From Caproiciproducens faecalis (lineage in GTDB: Bacteria; Bacillota; Clostridia; Oscillospirales; Acutalibacteraceae): 64,000 bases of DNA. The stretch spans positions 186,001 to 250,000 of the forward strand of contig NZ_JAGFNZ010000003.1 of NCBI RefSeq assembly GCF_019448085.1. The letters are read 5' to 3'. A model generated the notes under the pieces. The model was not told the DNA's origin. It was given only the letters and a program-made list of their open reading frames with translations, and made no database searches. This document shows, piece by piece, positions 21,930 to 31,107 of the stretch (its first letter is position 1; every line of letters begins with the position of its first letter). Made by a program: the position numbers and the translations under genes.

Positions 21930-24182
21930 ATGACCATTTCACAAAACGCACTAACAGTATTACAAAAAAGATATTTGATACGGAATGAAAAGGGAGAAAT
22001 CACGGAGACCGTGGACGGTCTGTTCCATCGCGTAGCCGCCGCTATTGCGGCGCCGGACAAGCTGCACGATGCCAAAGCAGACGTAAAAAAGACGGAGGAA
22101 ACCTTTTTCCATATGATGCAGGAGCTGGAGTTTCTGCCCAATTCTCCCACCCTGATGAACGCCGGGCGGCCGCTGGGGCAGCTGTCGGCTTGCTTTGTGC
22201 TGCCGGTTGCGGACAGCATGGAGGATATTTTTGAGGCGATTAAGCAGGCGGCGCTGATTCATAAGTCCGGCGGCGGAACGGGCTTCTCTTTTTCGCGTCT
22301 TCGCCCGCAGGGCAGCACCGTCAATTCGACCGGCGGGGTCGCCTCCGGCCCAATCAGCTTTATGAAGGTGTTTAACATGGCGACGGAGGCCGTCAAGCAG
22401 GGCGGTACCCGGCGCGGTGCGAACATGGGAATCCTGCGGATCGATCACCCGGATATTCTCGATTTTATCGACTGCAAGGCAAATAATAACGAAATCAATA
22501 ATTTTAATATTTCCGTCGGGCTGACCGAAAAGTTCATGGAGGCCGTGGAGAAGGATACGGACTATGATCTGATTGATCCCCATACAAAAAAGGCTGTTTC
22601 CACGCTGCACGCCCGCACGGTGTTTGACCGGATTGTAGACGCGGCGTGGCGCAACGGGGAGCCGGGCATTATTTTCCTTGACCGCCTCAACCGGGACAAT
22701 ATTGTGCCTTCTCAGGGTGAAATCGAGTCCACCAACCCCTGCGGCGAGCAGCCGCTTCTTCCGTATGAGTCCTGCAATCTCGGTTCTATTAATCTGCTCA
22801 AAATGCTGAAGGCGGCGGACGGGAAAACGGAGTTCGACTGGGACAAGCTTGGGGCAACCGTAAAAAACGCCGTGCATTTTCTGGACAACGTCATCGACGC
22901 CAACCAGTACCCGCTTGAAAATATTGACCGCGTGACCAAACAGACAAGGAAAATCGGGCTGGGCGTCATGGGCTGGGCCGACAGTTTGCTGCAGATGGGA
23001 ATCCCGTACAATTCCGACGAAGCAATCGCATTGGGCGAAAAGGTCATGAACTTCATCACGGAACGCGGGCGCGAAGAAAGCGCGGCGCTTGCCGAAAAAC
23101 GCGGCGCGTTTCCGCTTTTCGCCGAAAGCATCCTGCCGCAGGACAAGCCGATGCGCAACGGCACCATCACGACCATAGCGCCTACCGGCACTCTGTCCAT
23201 CATTGCAAACTGTTCCAGCGGTGTAGAGCCGGTATTCGGCTATGTTTACATCCGCAACATCATGGACGGAACGGAAATGATCGAGGTCAATCCGATTCTG
23301 AAAGCCGAGCTGGAAAAGCGCGGACTGTACTCGGACGAACTGATGAAACGCATTGCCAAAGAGGGGACGGTCGCCCACATTGAGGAGCTGCCGGAGGATC
23401 TGCGCCGGGTGTTTGTATCCGCGCACGACATCAGCCCGGAGTACCATATCCGTATGCAGGCCGCGTTCCAGAAGGGAACGGACAACGCGGTTTCTAAAAC
23501 GGTGAACTTTTCCAACAGTGCCGCAAGGGAAGACGTGGCGAGTGTGTATACCCTCGCGTTCCGTCTAGGCTGCAAGGGTGTGACGATTTACCGGGACGGC
23601 AGCCGCGCGGAGCAGGTGCTCAATATTGGGCAGGTAAAAAAAGAAGGCCAGCCCGAAGCGAAAGCGCCCGAGCATGGCCGGATTGTGCCGCGCCCGCGCC
23701 CGGACACGGTGATCGGGATTACGGAGCGGGTGAAAATCGGCTGCGGCAATCTGTATATTACCGTCAACTACGACGATCAGGGAATCTGCGAGGTGTTCAC
23801 CAATACCGGCAAAGCCGGGGGATGCCCGTCCCAGTCGGAGGCAACCGCGCGCCTTGCGTCCATCGCCCTGCGCAGCGGGATGGAGGTCGAGAGCATCGTT
23901 GACCAGCTGCGCGGAATTCGCTGTCCGTCGACCATCCGCCAGCCGGGGCTGAAATGCACCTCCTGTCCCGACGCAATTGCAAAGGCGATTGAACGCGTTT
24001 ATAAGGAACAGGTGCAGCTGGGAAAATGGTCGGCTCCCGCGCCGCTTAAACAGAAACCGATGCGGGAAACTGCGGACGATGCCCCGGGGAAAATGCACTT
24101 CTGCCCGGAGTGCGGGGAAAAGCTGGAGCATGAGGGCGGCTGCGTGATGTGCCGCCAGTGTGGGTACTCCCGCTGCGGCTGA
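21930..24182 (+). CDS. nrdJ: Adenosylcobalamin-dependent (class II) ribonucleotide reductase
   Basis: The protein has 750 residues. The ten-stranded barrel carries LSACFVLPV (substrate-site cysteine), STNPCGEQPLLPYESCNLGSIN (N-x-C-x-E radical site) and APTGTLSIIA. The C-terminal part has a TSCPD domain (about 575-690) and a terminal zinc-ribbon-like CPECG...CRQCG, typical of the NrdJ branch. It makes dNDPs or dNTPs without oxygen, using adenosylcobalamin as radical source. The start at 21930 is preferred to 21906 because GGAAGGA precedes it. The convergent neighbour is a cobalamin adenosyltransferase. Confidence 0.95.
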   Translation: MTISQNALTVLQKRYLIRNEKGEITETVDGLFHRVAAAIAAPDKLHDAKADVKKTEETFFHMMQELEFLPNSPTLMNAGRPLGQLSACFVLPVADSMEDIFEAIKQAALIHKSGGGTGFSFSRLRPQGSTVNSTGGVASGPISFMKVFNMATEAVKQGGTRRGANMGILRIDHPDILDFIDCKANNNEINNFNISVGLTEKFMEAVEKDTDYDLIDPHTKKAVSTLHARTVFDRIVDAAWRNGEPGIIFLDRLNRDNIVPSQGEIESTNPCGEQPLLPYESCNLGSINLLKMLKAADGKTEFDWDKLGATVKNAVHFLDNVIDANQYPLENIDRVTKQTRKIGLGVMGWADSLLQMGIPYNSDEAIALGEKVMNFITERGREESAALAEKRGAFPLFAESILPQDKPMRNGTITTIAPTGTLSIIANCSSGVEPVFGYVYIRNIMDGTEMIEVNPILKAELEKRGLYSDELMKRIAKEGTVAHIEELPEDLRRVFVSAHDISPEYHIRMQAAFQKGTDNAVSKTVNFSNSAAREDVASVYTLAFRLGCKGVTIYRDGSRAEQVLNIGQVKKEGQPEAKAPEHGRIVPRPRPDTVIGITERVKIGCGNLYITVNYDDQGICEVFTNTGKAGGCPSQSEATARLASIALRSGMEVESIVDQLRGIRCPSTIRQPGLKCTSCPDAIAKAIERVYKEQVQLGKWSAPAPLKQKPMRETADDAPGKMHFCPECGEKLEHEGGCVMCRQCGYSRCG

Positions 24183-24188
24183 TCCCGT

Positions 24189-24713
24189 CTAAAATTCAAT
24201 TCCCCTGCGCGCGGGAATATTCCTGTCGAAGGGGTGCTTCACTTTCCGTATTTCAGAAATATAATCGGCAAGCTCCAGAACCTCCGGTTTTGGGTCGCGC
24301 CCTGTCAGAACAAGCTCCAGATTCTGGGGCTTGTTTTTTATGAAATCGGTCAGCATTCCGTTATCCAGCAGACCGCAGCGGATCGTCGCGAAAATTTCAT
24401 CCAGAATCAGCAGGTCGCATTCCCCGGACTTTGCCGCCGCCGCGGCTTTGCAAAATAGATTTCCGCACAGAACAGCGGTTTCTTCCAGTTCTTTTTTATT
24501 CATTTGAAAAGTAAATTTCACGGTGGAAACCGTGGGCATCACACTGAAATTTTCCAGCTGTTTCAGGGCGGTCAGCTCACCGGAACCGCTTCCTTTCAAA
24601 AACTGCACCATCAGCACCCGCTTTCCGCATCCGCAGGCGCGCACCCCCAGCCCCACGGCGGCGGTGGTCTTGCCTTTTCCGTCTCCGCAGTAAATATGAG
24701 TCAGTCCGTTCAT
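24189..24713 (-). CDS. cobO: Cob(I)yrinic acid a,c-diamide adenosyltransferase
   Basis: The protein has 174 residues with the P-loop-like CGDGKGKTTAAVG at residues 9-21 and the LLILDEIFATIRCGLL segment that marks the CobA/CobO/BtuR family. It transfers the adenosyl group of ATP to cob(I)alamin or its precursor, making the cofactor used by the class II ribonucleotide reductase encoded next door. The two genes converge with only 6 bases between stop codons and no obvious terminator. The start at 24713 has GGAGAG upstream; the longer in-frame start at 24764 lacks one. Confidence 0.92.
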   Translation of the reverse strand: MNGLTHIYCGDGKGKTTAAVGLGVRACGCGKRVLMVQFLKGSGSGELTALKQLENFSVMPTVSTVKFTFQMNKKELEETAVLCGNLFCKAAAAAKSGECDLLILDEIFATIRCGLLDNGMLTDFIKNKPQNLELVLTGRDPKPEVLELADYISEIRKVKHPFDRNIPARRGIEF

Positions 24714-24991
24714 CACACACTCTCCGTCCATACAAAATATATTTCTTTTCCTATCATAGCACATTTTGACGCAAATCCGCCGGGAAAATAAATCTTTTCA
24801 GGCGGTCCCTGCGGAAAGAGAAAAGAAAAATGGAATATTCCTTTGCGGCATTCATAGTTTGCTTAAATTCAGGTTACATATTTTTCTTAAAAATATCATA
24901 AAAATATAAACTAATAATCACATCATTTTCACATAATACAGGTATCATAACAATCACAGCAAGCAAATCACCGCAGAAAGGAATGATTTAG
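24714..24991 (+). other. Intergenic region between cobO and htrA
   Basis: An AT-rich stretch holding the divergent 5' regions of cobO and htrA. No convincing -35/-10 pair, hairpin or small gene could be assigned. Confidence 0.5.
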
Positions 24992-26392
24992 ATGTTTAAT
25001 CCATTTTCAGATGATGAAAAAAACAAAAACCTGACAAATCATGGTTTAAACAGTAGCGATACGGAACACCAAAACGAGAATCAGACGCAGTGGCAGGGGG
25101 ATTATTACCGCTACAGCAGGCCCACGAACGAACCGCCGGTTTACAGCTGGGAGCAGCCGTCCGTTCCCCAGCAGCCCGCCGTCAATTTTCAGGAACCGCG
25201 CAAAAAGAAACGCGGCGGCAAAAAGATTTTCGTCAAGGTGCTGGCGGGGGTCATGTGCTGCCTGATGATTTCAGCCGGCTCCATCGCCGGGTTTACGGCG
25301 CTGGTCAACAATGGATATATTAAGTTCGGAACAAGCACCAGTGATCCGGCGTTTACCGTAACAAAGCTGGTCAACAGCGGTACTACCAATACCGCAGCCG
25401 TGACCGGAGAGCTGACCAAGCAGCAGATCGCTGAAAAAGTGGTTCCGTCGGTCGTCTGCATCCAGAACTATCAGCTTGGTCAAAGCGCCCGTTACACCAT
25501 GGGAGGGGACACAACGGGCAACGCGGGCGGCAGCAATGACGACAGCGCGGTTACCCCGACCAGTGAAGGCTCCGGCATTATCGCCACCAGTGACGGCTAC
25601 ATCATTACCAACGCGCATGTGGTGGAAGGTGCGTCCTCCCTCAAGGTAATCTTGTCCAACGGTACAAAATATGAGGCAAAGCTGATCGGCAGCGATAGTG
25701 TTACCGATCTGGCCGTCATCAAAATCGACGCTAAGGGCCTGACCGCCGCGGAATTCGGTTCCTCCGACGACCTGAAGGTTGCGGATACCGTGATGGCAAT
25801 CGGCAACCCGGGCGGCATGGAGTTCAACTCCAGTGTTACCATCGGTTATGTGTCGGCGCTGAACCGTGAAATCACAAATTCTGAGACGGGTTATACCATG
25901 AAGTGCATCCAGACCGACGCCGCGATCAATCCGGGCAATTCCGGCGGCGCGCTGGTCAACATGTACGGTCAGGTAATCGGCATCAATTCTTCCAAAATTG
26001 TTGCCACCGGCTACGAAGGACTCGGCTTTTCGATTCCCATCAACGTGGCTCAGCCCATCATCAGCGACCTGAAGCAGTACGGCTATGTGAAAGACAGAGC
26101 GGTGCTCGGCATCTCCGGCCAGTTTATCGACACGATGACTTCCCGCTTTTATAATCTGCCCGTCGGCATGTACGTCGGCTCCGTGACCAATCCGGCCGTA
26201 ACTTCTGCCGGGATTAAAAAGGGCGACGTCATCACAAAGATTGACGGCAAAGACGTAACCAGCCAGAACGTAATCACCGGGGTGATTACGGGTAAGAAAC
26301 CGGGGGACACGGTTACCCTGAATGTCTCCAATTCCCTCACGGGTGAAACGTTTACCGCCAAGGTAAAACTGGCCCAGTCTACCGGAAAATAA
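24992..26392 (+). CDS. htrA: HtrA/DegP-like membrane-anchored serine protease with PDZ domain
   Basis: The protein has 466 residues: a hydrophilic cytoplasmic stretch (1-70, ending in a Lys/Arg-rich block), one transmembrane segment (about 75-110), an S1C trypsin-like domain and a C-terminal PDZ domain (about 375-460). The catalytic triad is visible as H near 208 (ITNAHVVEG), D near 239 (TDLAVIKI) and S near 316 (NPGNSGGALV). It degrades misfolded proteins outside the membrane. GCAGAAAGGA precedes the start. It stands alone between cobO and a convergent hydrolase gene. Confidence 0.94.
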   Translation: MFNPFSDDEKNKNLTNHGLNSSDTEHQNENQTQWQGDYYRYSRPTNEPPVYSWEQPSVPQQPAVNFQEPRKKKRGGKKIFVKVLAGVMCCLMISAGSIAGFTALVNNGYIKFGTSTSDPAFTVTKLVNSGTTNTAAVTGELTKQQIAEKVVPSVVCIQNYQLGQSARYTMGGDTTGNAGGSNDDSAVTPTSEGSGIIATSDGYIITNAHVVEGASSLKVILSNGTKYEAKLIGSDSVTDLAVIKIDAKGLTAAEFGSSDDLKVADTVMAIGNPGGMEFNSSVTIGYVSALNREITNSETGYTMKCIQTDAAINPGNSGGALVNMYGQVIGINSSKIVATGYEGLGFSIPINVAQPIISDLKQYGYVKDRAVLGISGQFIDTMTSRFYNLPVGMYVGSVTNPAVTSAGIKKGDVITKIDGKDVTSQNVITGVITGKKPGDTVTLNVSNSLTGETFTAKVKLAQSTGK

Positions 26393-26428
26393 GATCACTA
26401 CGACTTTTTCATAATACTCCCTTCTTTG

Positions 26429-26466
26429 TAAAAGAGGCGAAACCCATTGGGTTCCGCCTCTTTTAT
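26429..26466 (+). terminator. Bidirectional terminator after htrA
   Basis: TAAAAGAGGCG(A)AACCC pairs with GGGTT(C)CGCCTCTTTTA, with A and T tracts on both sides. It serves htrA and the convergent operon ending at 26463. Confidence 0.88.
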
Positions 26467-28268
26467 GTTTTGCCGAACACAGTACCCTTCGCGCGCGGCC
26501 GCATAATATTGTCCACACGCGCGGCCATACGCTCCTGAGAAATAGCGTCGATCAGCATTTTGTCTATGTTGTTTCCGCTTCCGCCGACCAGCCCGAACAG
26601 CATTTTTGTCGCGGCCTCCACGGTGGGGTGCTCATAAAAGCGAATGAGCAGCTTTTCCCCGTAAAAAATGAATTTCATTACACGCAGGCAGGGCGTTTCC
26701 ATATAGGAGAGGTACAGAATCATGACGGTTCGGTCTTCCTCGTCCGTCGTCAGCTTTGCCGTTGCCCCGACCGTGTAAACGTCTCCGTTCAGCGTTACGT
26801 CGCTCCGGCGGGGAACGCCGTCCAGCCCGGCGAGAATGCCATTTTCATCGTTGCCGTCATACAGCGTGATTTTGCAAAGATCAGGTTCAAACGAAAAGGA
26901 AACGCGCGTAATGCCCCCGGAAAAATTGTTGGTCACACATTGCAGAATCAGCGGAAGCAGCGCTCCGTAGCTGTTCCCCAGCCGGTACTCCCGTTTGTCG
27001 ATTCCCGCGGCGAGCAGGGGCAGCTTTTCAGCCTTTGTGGGGAAAAACCGTTGTAGGAATGCGGAGAACAGGCCGGTTTTCCGGGGTTTGGGGGCTGTTT
27101 CCGGTACCGCGTACAGGCTGTCCAGCCGGTCTTTCAGAGAGCGGAGCGCACGGATATTCCGGGGCAGCGGGCGGTCAAAGATTTTTTCCGCATCGTCGCC
27201 GAAGTATTTTTCCACCAGTTCGGTGGAACCGTCTGAAAACAGGTTCTGGCTCCCGCTGGTAATGGCCACCACCATGTCGTGTTTGGGAAGGACAATCACA
27301 TACTGGCCGAATACGCCGTTGTACTGGTACGCGTCCGACGCGCGGAAGTCCCATACCTGGTACCCGTAGCCGACCGGGCGGCCGCTTTCACGGGGCGGGG
27401 TCTGTACCCTGGTCGATTCCCGGATCCACTCTTCCGGAATCAGCTGTTTCATTTGACCTTCCACTTCCCAGCGGCCGCCCTGCAGATAGAGCTGACCGAG
27501 CTTTGCCATATCCGCAATATGCAGGAAAAGCCCCCAGCCGCCCTTTTCAATTCCCAGCGGGCAGGTCTCCCAGTCCACATCCTCAATCCCCAGCGGGGCG
27601 AAAAGACGGGGCGTCAGGTACTCCACCAGCCCCATGCCGGATTTTTTGCGCACAATGGCGCTGAGCAAGTAGGAATTCATGCTGTTGTAGCTGAATTCGC
27701 TGCCGGGCTCAAACACGCAGTCCGACAGCAGGTACGCCCTTACCCAGTCCTTTTCCACAAAGGAACCGGCCTCATTGAACTTGATGCCGCTGGTCATGTT
27801 CAGTAGGTGCCGAACGGTGATGTTGTTGATTCTGGGGCTGCGGAACATCACGCCCTTTTCGGGGAAGATGTCGATGATCTTTTCGTCAAGGGAAAGAAGA
27901 CCCTCTTCTATGGCGATTCCCACCGCCATACCGGTTATGCTCTTGGAAAGGGAAAACATCATATGGGGATAGGCCGGGGAATAGGGTTTGAAGCTGCCCT
28001 GCGCAATCAATTTGCCGTGGCGCAGCAGCATGACGCTGTGCGGCCGGACGTCGGGGGAATCAGAAAGCTCCTCAAAAAACTGCTCAATATATTCGCTGGG
28101 AATCCCCTCGTTCTCCGGTGTGGAGGCGGGAATCCCGCCCAGATCGGTTTTAGGAGTATTCTTTTTCTTTTGCGGCTGAAACGGATACGGCGTAATCCGC
28201 CGCATATCGCCGCGGACAAATTTTATGACCAGATCAACGGTTTTCATCTGGGACAGTAAATCCAACAT
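26463..28268 (-). CDS. Serine hydrolase of the class C beta-lactamase/penicillin-binding family, with extra C-terminal domain
   Basis: The protein has 601 residues. The beta-lactamase-related domain (about 45-375) has the nucleophile motif SLSKS (SxxK) and the YNS motif (YxN). After about residue 430 comes an extra domain with no motif I recognise. No signal peptide is seen, so it may act inside the cell, possibly as an esterase or peptidase. It is the last gene of the minus-strand unit from iscS, 3 bases after its neighbour, and ends in the shared terminator. Confidence 0.85.
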   Translation of the reverse strand: MLDLLSQMKTVDLVIKFVRGDMRRITPYPFQPQKKKNTPKTDLGGIPASTPENEGIPSEYIEQFFEELSDSPDVRPHSVMLLRHGKLIAQGSFKPYSPAYPHMMFSLSKSITGMAVGIAIEEGLLSLDEKIIDIFPEKGVMFRSPRINNITVRHLLNMTSGIKFNEAGSFVEKDWVRAYLLSDCVFEPGSEFSYNSMNSYLLSAIVRKKSGMGLVEYLTPRLFAPLGIEDVDWETCPLGIEKGGWGLFLHIADMAKLGQLYLQGGRWEVEGQMKQLIPEEWIRESTRVQTPPRESGRPVGYGYQVWDFRASDAYQYNGVFGQYVIVLPKHDMVVAITSGSQNLFSDGSTELVEKYFGDDAEKIFDRPLPRNIRALRSLKDRLDSLYAVPETAPKPRKTGLFSAFLQRFFPTKAEKLPLLAAGIDKREYRLGNSYGALLPLILQCVTNNFSGGITRVSFSFEPDLCKITLYDGNDENGILAGLDGVPRRSDVTLNGDVYTVGATAKLTTDEEDRTVMILYLSYMETPCLRVMKFIFYGEKLLIRFYEHPTVEAATKMLFGLVGGSGNNIDKMLIDAISQERMAARVDNIMRPRAKGTVFGKT

Positions 28269-28271
28269 CGG

Positions 28272-28769
28272 TTAAACCCCCGGGTTAAAAGTCTTCATGG
28301 AGCTCTCAATCATTTCTTCAAACGGTTCCCGCTCTTCGGCGGGAAAATCCGCCATCAGCCCGAATTTCAGCGCAAGACGCTCAAAAGCGGCGGGCAGCAT
28401 CCGCGAAAGCTCTTCCGGTTCATCCGGCAGCACCGCAATCGCCTGATTCAGGCTTTCAATCAGGTACCCGGTTTTCTCTTCGCCGGTCAGGCGCAGAACG
28501 CCTTTCGGCTCCCCGGACGCAGCGACGGGAATATGCAGAATCTGAAAAAGCGGCGCCGCGCATCCCGGCCTGCTTTCCGGGGAATCGCTCACCACAAAAA
28601 CAAAGGGGAGCGTGCGCAGAAGGTGCGCCATGGTCGAGCTGAGGTCAGCCTTTTTGGCGCATATTTTTACGTCGGAAAGTCCCGCTCCGTAAAAATCGAG
28701 TGCCTCTTCTATTTTATTCTGGCAGCGCAGAGTTCTGTGCGCAAAATAAAAAATCAGTCCCGCATTCAT
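28272..28769 (-). CDS. Small protein with possible CinA/MoCF-like domain
   Basis: The protein has 165 residues and is not recognised with certainty. The C-terminal half reads KGVLRLTGEEKTGYLIE, then AIAVLPDEPEELSRML, which resembles the molybdopterin-binding-like fold of CinA (LPGPPSELIPML in the cinA product encoded nearby). The catalytic-looking GGTGxTxxD loop of that fold is absent, so any activity is uncertain. The start at 28769 overlaps the sortase stop (ATGA), so translation is coupled. Confidence 0.7.
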   Translation of the reverse strand: MNAGLIFYFAHRTLRCQNKIEEALDFYGAGLSDVKICAKKADLSSTMAHLLRTLPFVFVVSDSPESRPGCAAPLFQILHIPVAASGEPKGVLRLTGEEKTGYLIESLNQAIAVLPDEPEELSRMLPAAFERLALKFGLMADFPAEEREPFEEMIESSMKTFNPGV

Positions 28770-29788
28770 TCTTTTTCCCCCCATGAAAGCAGATTTTGTT
28801 TGACCGCTTCTTCGTAGGTTTCCGGCCAGTCCGGCTTTTTGCCGCCGTGCTTTGCGTACCAGCAGTCCGGGTACACGGTTTTACTGTTATAGAATGCCTT
28901 TGATACATCCGCTTCGCTGCTTTCGCCGTCACGAACCTTGCGGGCAACCACGACCTCCCTGAAATCCTTGAATTCGTAGGAGCAGGTGGAGAGCAGCACA
29001 ATCCGGTCGTCCTTGTTTACACTTACGCCTGTGTTGTATAGGGAACGGATCCGCATCTGATAGATAAAATTCAAAAAGTCGCTGTCGTTTTTAAACTCGG
29101 TTTTCATGTAATTGAAGGGTTTCCCCTGTTCCGGCAGGGTGTTGGTCAAAAATACGGAAATGACCTTCCACTGTGACGGACTGTCGGCCGTATCAAACGT
29201 AAATACCGGCGTCTTCTTATAAAAATCCAGCGATTTGTACCGGTCAAGCTGGGTGAACATTCGGCCTGAGTTAAGCGAATGGCCGTAAAGAACAATGCTG
29301 CGCGATTTTCCATTTTCCACGGAGCAGTGTGCATCTACAAAGACGCTGCCGTACCCGGAGTACCGGTCGCGGTAGTCGTGGGTCAGGTAGAATTCCGGGT
29401 CTTTTTCGGTTGCCTGCAGCACCGGCAGGTCGATGATGGTGTTGGGTACCTTAATCCACCCTACAATGGAAGAATTGATTTTCCGCAGATTTTCAAAAGA
29501 AAGCGTCTGCTCCTGCACGGAAGCGGAAGCGTGGGAATCGTCCCCGGAATCATCCGGCGCATCGGAGCTTTCCGCATAATAAATGCTTTTAATATCCTGC
29601 TGCTCCGTGTCCGCCGCGGCGGGCAGAAGCACAAGATCCCAGAAAAGATAAAGGGCGCAGCCAAGAAAAACGCAGACGGCAAGTAAGCTGACGGTTTTGT
29701 AAAAAATCAGCTTTTTGCTGTCGCCCTTCCAGGGCAGCAGGGCGCGGTAAAAAGGAACCCTCTTGCGGTTTCCGTTCTGCGGTTTCAT
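28766..29788 (-). CDS. srtB: Class B sortase
   Basis: The protein has 340 residues with an N-terminal membrane anchor (about 28-52, after a basic stretch) and a sortase B domain. The catalytic residues are H in LYGHSLNSGRMF, C in LLSTCSYEF (TLxTC-like) and R in REVVVARKV. It cleaves a sorting signal and links the protein to peptidoglycan. A linker of about 60 residues rich in Ser and Asp precedes the domain. No LPxTG- or NPxTN-type substrate is evident in the window, so its target is elsewhere. It lies 32 bases after cinA and overlaps the next gene. Confidence 0.92.
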   Translation of the reverse strand: MKPQNGNRKRVPFYRALLPWKGDSKKLIFYKTVSLLAVCVFLGCALYLFWDLVLLPAAADTEQQDIKSIYYAESSDAPDDSGDDSHASASVQEQTLSFENLRKINSSIVGWIKVPNTIIDLPVLQATEKDPEFYLTHDYRDRYSGYGSVFVDAHCSVENGKSRSIVLYGHSLNSGRMFTQLDRYKSLDFYKKTPVFTFDTADSPSQWKVISVFLTNTLPEQGKPFNYMKTEFKNDSDFLNFIYQMRIRSLYNTGVSVNKDDRIVLLSTCSYEFKDFREVVVARKVRDGESSEADVSKAFYNSKTVYPDCWYAKHGGKKPDWPETYEEAVKQNLLSWGEKE

Positions 29789-29820
29789 GGCGGCACCCCC
29801 TGTTTATAATGGAAAATATT

Positions 29821-31095
29821 TTATATTTTTTTAGAGTAGGCGGCTTCTTCCAGCCCTGTGCAGCCCGTCAGATACCGGCGCACCATGTCCAGCGCGTTGG
29901 AGGAGGCCAGCCAGCGCAGGTATTCCCGCCCCTTGGAGGCACCGGCGTGCTGCATTTTGCGCACCCAGGTATGTTCTCCGTCGCAAAGGGCAATGTAGAT
30001 TAAACCGACCGGCTTTTCCGGTGTCCCGCCGTCCGGCCCCGCGATGCCGGTGATACCGATGCCCAGCTCACTGCCGGATTTTGCCCGTACGCCCTTAGCC
30101 ATGGCGCGCGCGGTCTGTTCGCTTACCGCGCCGTACTGCTTCAGGGTGGACTCTGGTACGCCGAGCAGAAGCGTCTTGATTTCGTTCGCGTAGGTGACGG
30201 CGCCCATCTGAAAGACCTGACTCGCACCCGCAATATCGGTGAGCCGCTTAGACAGCAGGCCGCCGGTGCAGGATTCTGCGGTGGCAAGATGCAGCCCACG
30301 CTTGCCGAGCTCCGTGACTACGACCTCTTCCAGACTTTCCACGTCGATGCCGTAAATAAAGTCCTCAAAGCGGGATTTCAGTTCCTCCACAACGGGGGCG
30401 CACATCGCCTCCGCCTTTTCCTCGCTTTCCGCGCGGGCGGTTACGCGTACGAACATTTCGCCGTCCTTGGCGTAGGTTGCCGCCGTGGGGTTGGCGCAGT
30501 CCGTCAGGTCGGCGATTTTTTCCGCGACAAACCCTTCCCCCAGCCCGAAAACCCGGACAATTTTGGAAACGATCACCGCTTTTTCGCCCCTTGTCAGGTA
30601 GGGGATCGCGTAGTTTTTCAGCATGGGAATCAGCTCCGACGGCGGGCCGGGCAGCATGATGATGGTTTTGCCGTCGGCGGTTTCAAAGCCGCAGCCCGGC
30701 GCGGTGCCGTGGTCGTTGGGGAACACGGTGCAGCCTTCGGGCAGCATGGCCTGCTTTTTCTGGGTTTCCCCCAGTTCTCTTCCTTTGAAATAGCTGACGA
30801 TCCTGTCCATGCTTTCCTGATGCATTACCAGCTTTTTGCCCGCGGTTTCCGCAATGGTTTCTTTGGTCAGGTCGTCGCCGGTGGGCCCGAGGCCGCCCGT
30901 GGTAATGACGAGATCACTGCGGCTCAGCGCGCTTTCCAGCGCTTCTTTCAGCCGGGGTACATTGTCGCCCACGGTTCCCGCAAACAGAAGGTTGACGCCG
31001 ATGGTGGAAAGCTCCCTTGCGACAAAGGAAGCGTCTGTATTAATGGTATGGCCGAGCAGAAGCTCGGTTCCTACGGAAATAATTTCAGCGTTCAT
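29821..31095 (-). CDS. cinA: CinA, competence/damage-inducible protein A
   Basis: The protein has 424 residues. The N-terminal MoCF-like domain (1-170) has TGGLGPTGDDLT and LPGPPSELIPML, and the C-terminal CinA amidase domain (about 265-420) has ATAESCTGGLLSKRL and GITGIAGPDGGTPEKPVG. The two domains act in pyridine nucleotide recycling (ADP-ribose pyrophosphatase and NMN deamidase) in characterised members. It is full length, has GGAGG upstream of the ATG, and lies 12 bases after thiI in the same unit. Confidence 0.95.
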   Translation of the reverse strand: MNAEIISVGTELLLGHTINTDASFVARELSTIGVNLLFAGTVGDNVPRLKEALESALSRSDLVITTGGLGPTGDDLTKETIAETAGKKLVMHQESMDRIVSYFKGRELGETQKKQAMLPEGCTVFPNDHGTAPGCGFETADGKTIIMLPGPPSELIPMLKNYAIPYLTRGEKAVIVSKIVRVFGLGEGFVAEKIADLTDCANPTAATYAKDGEMFVRVTARAESEEKAEAMCAPVVEELKSRFEDFIYGIDVESLEEVVVTELGKRGLHLATAESCTGGLLSKRLTDIAGASQVFQMGAVTYANEIKTLLLGVPESTLKQYGAVSEQTARAMAKGVRAKSGSELGIGITGIAGPDGGTPEKPVGLIYIALCDGEHTWVRKMQHAGASKGREYLRWLASSNALDMVRRYLTGCTGLEEAAYSKKI

Positions 31096-31107
31096 GGTTT
31101 TCCTCCG

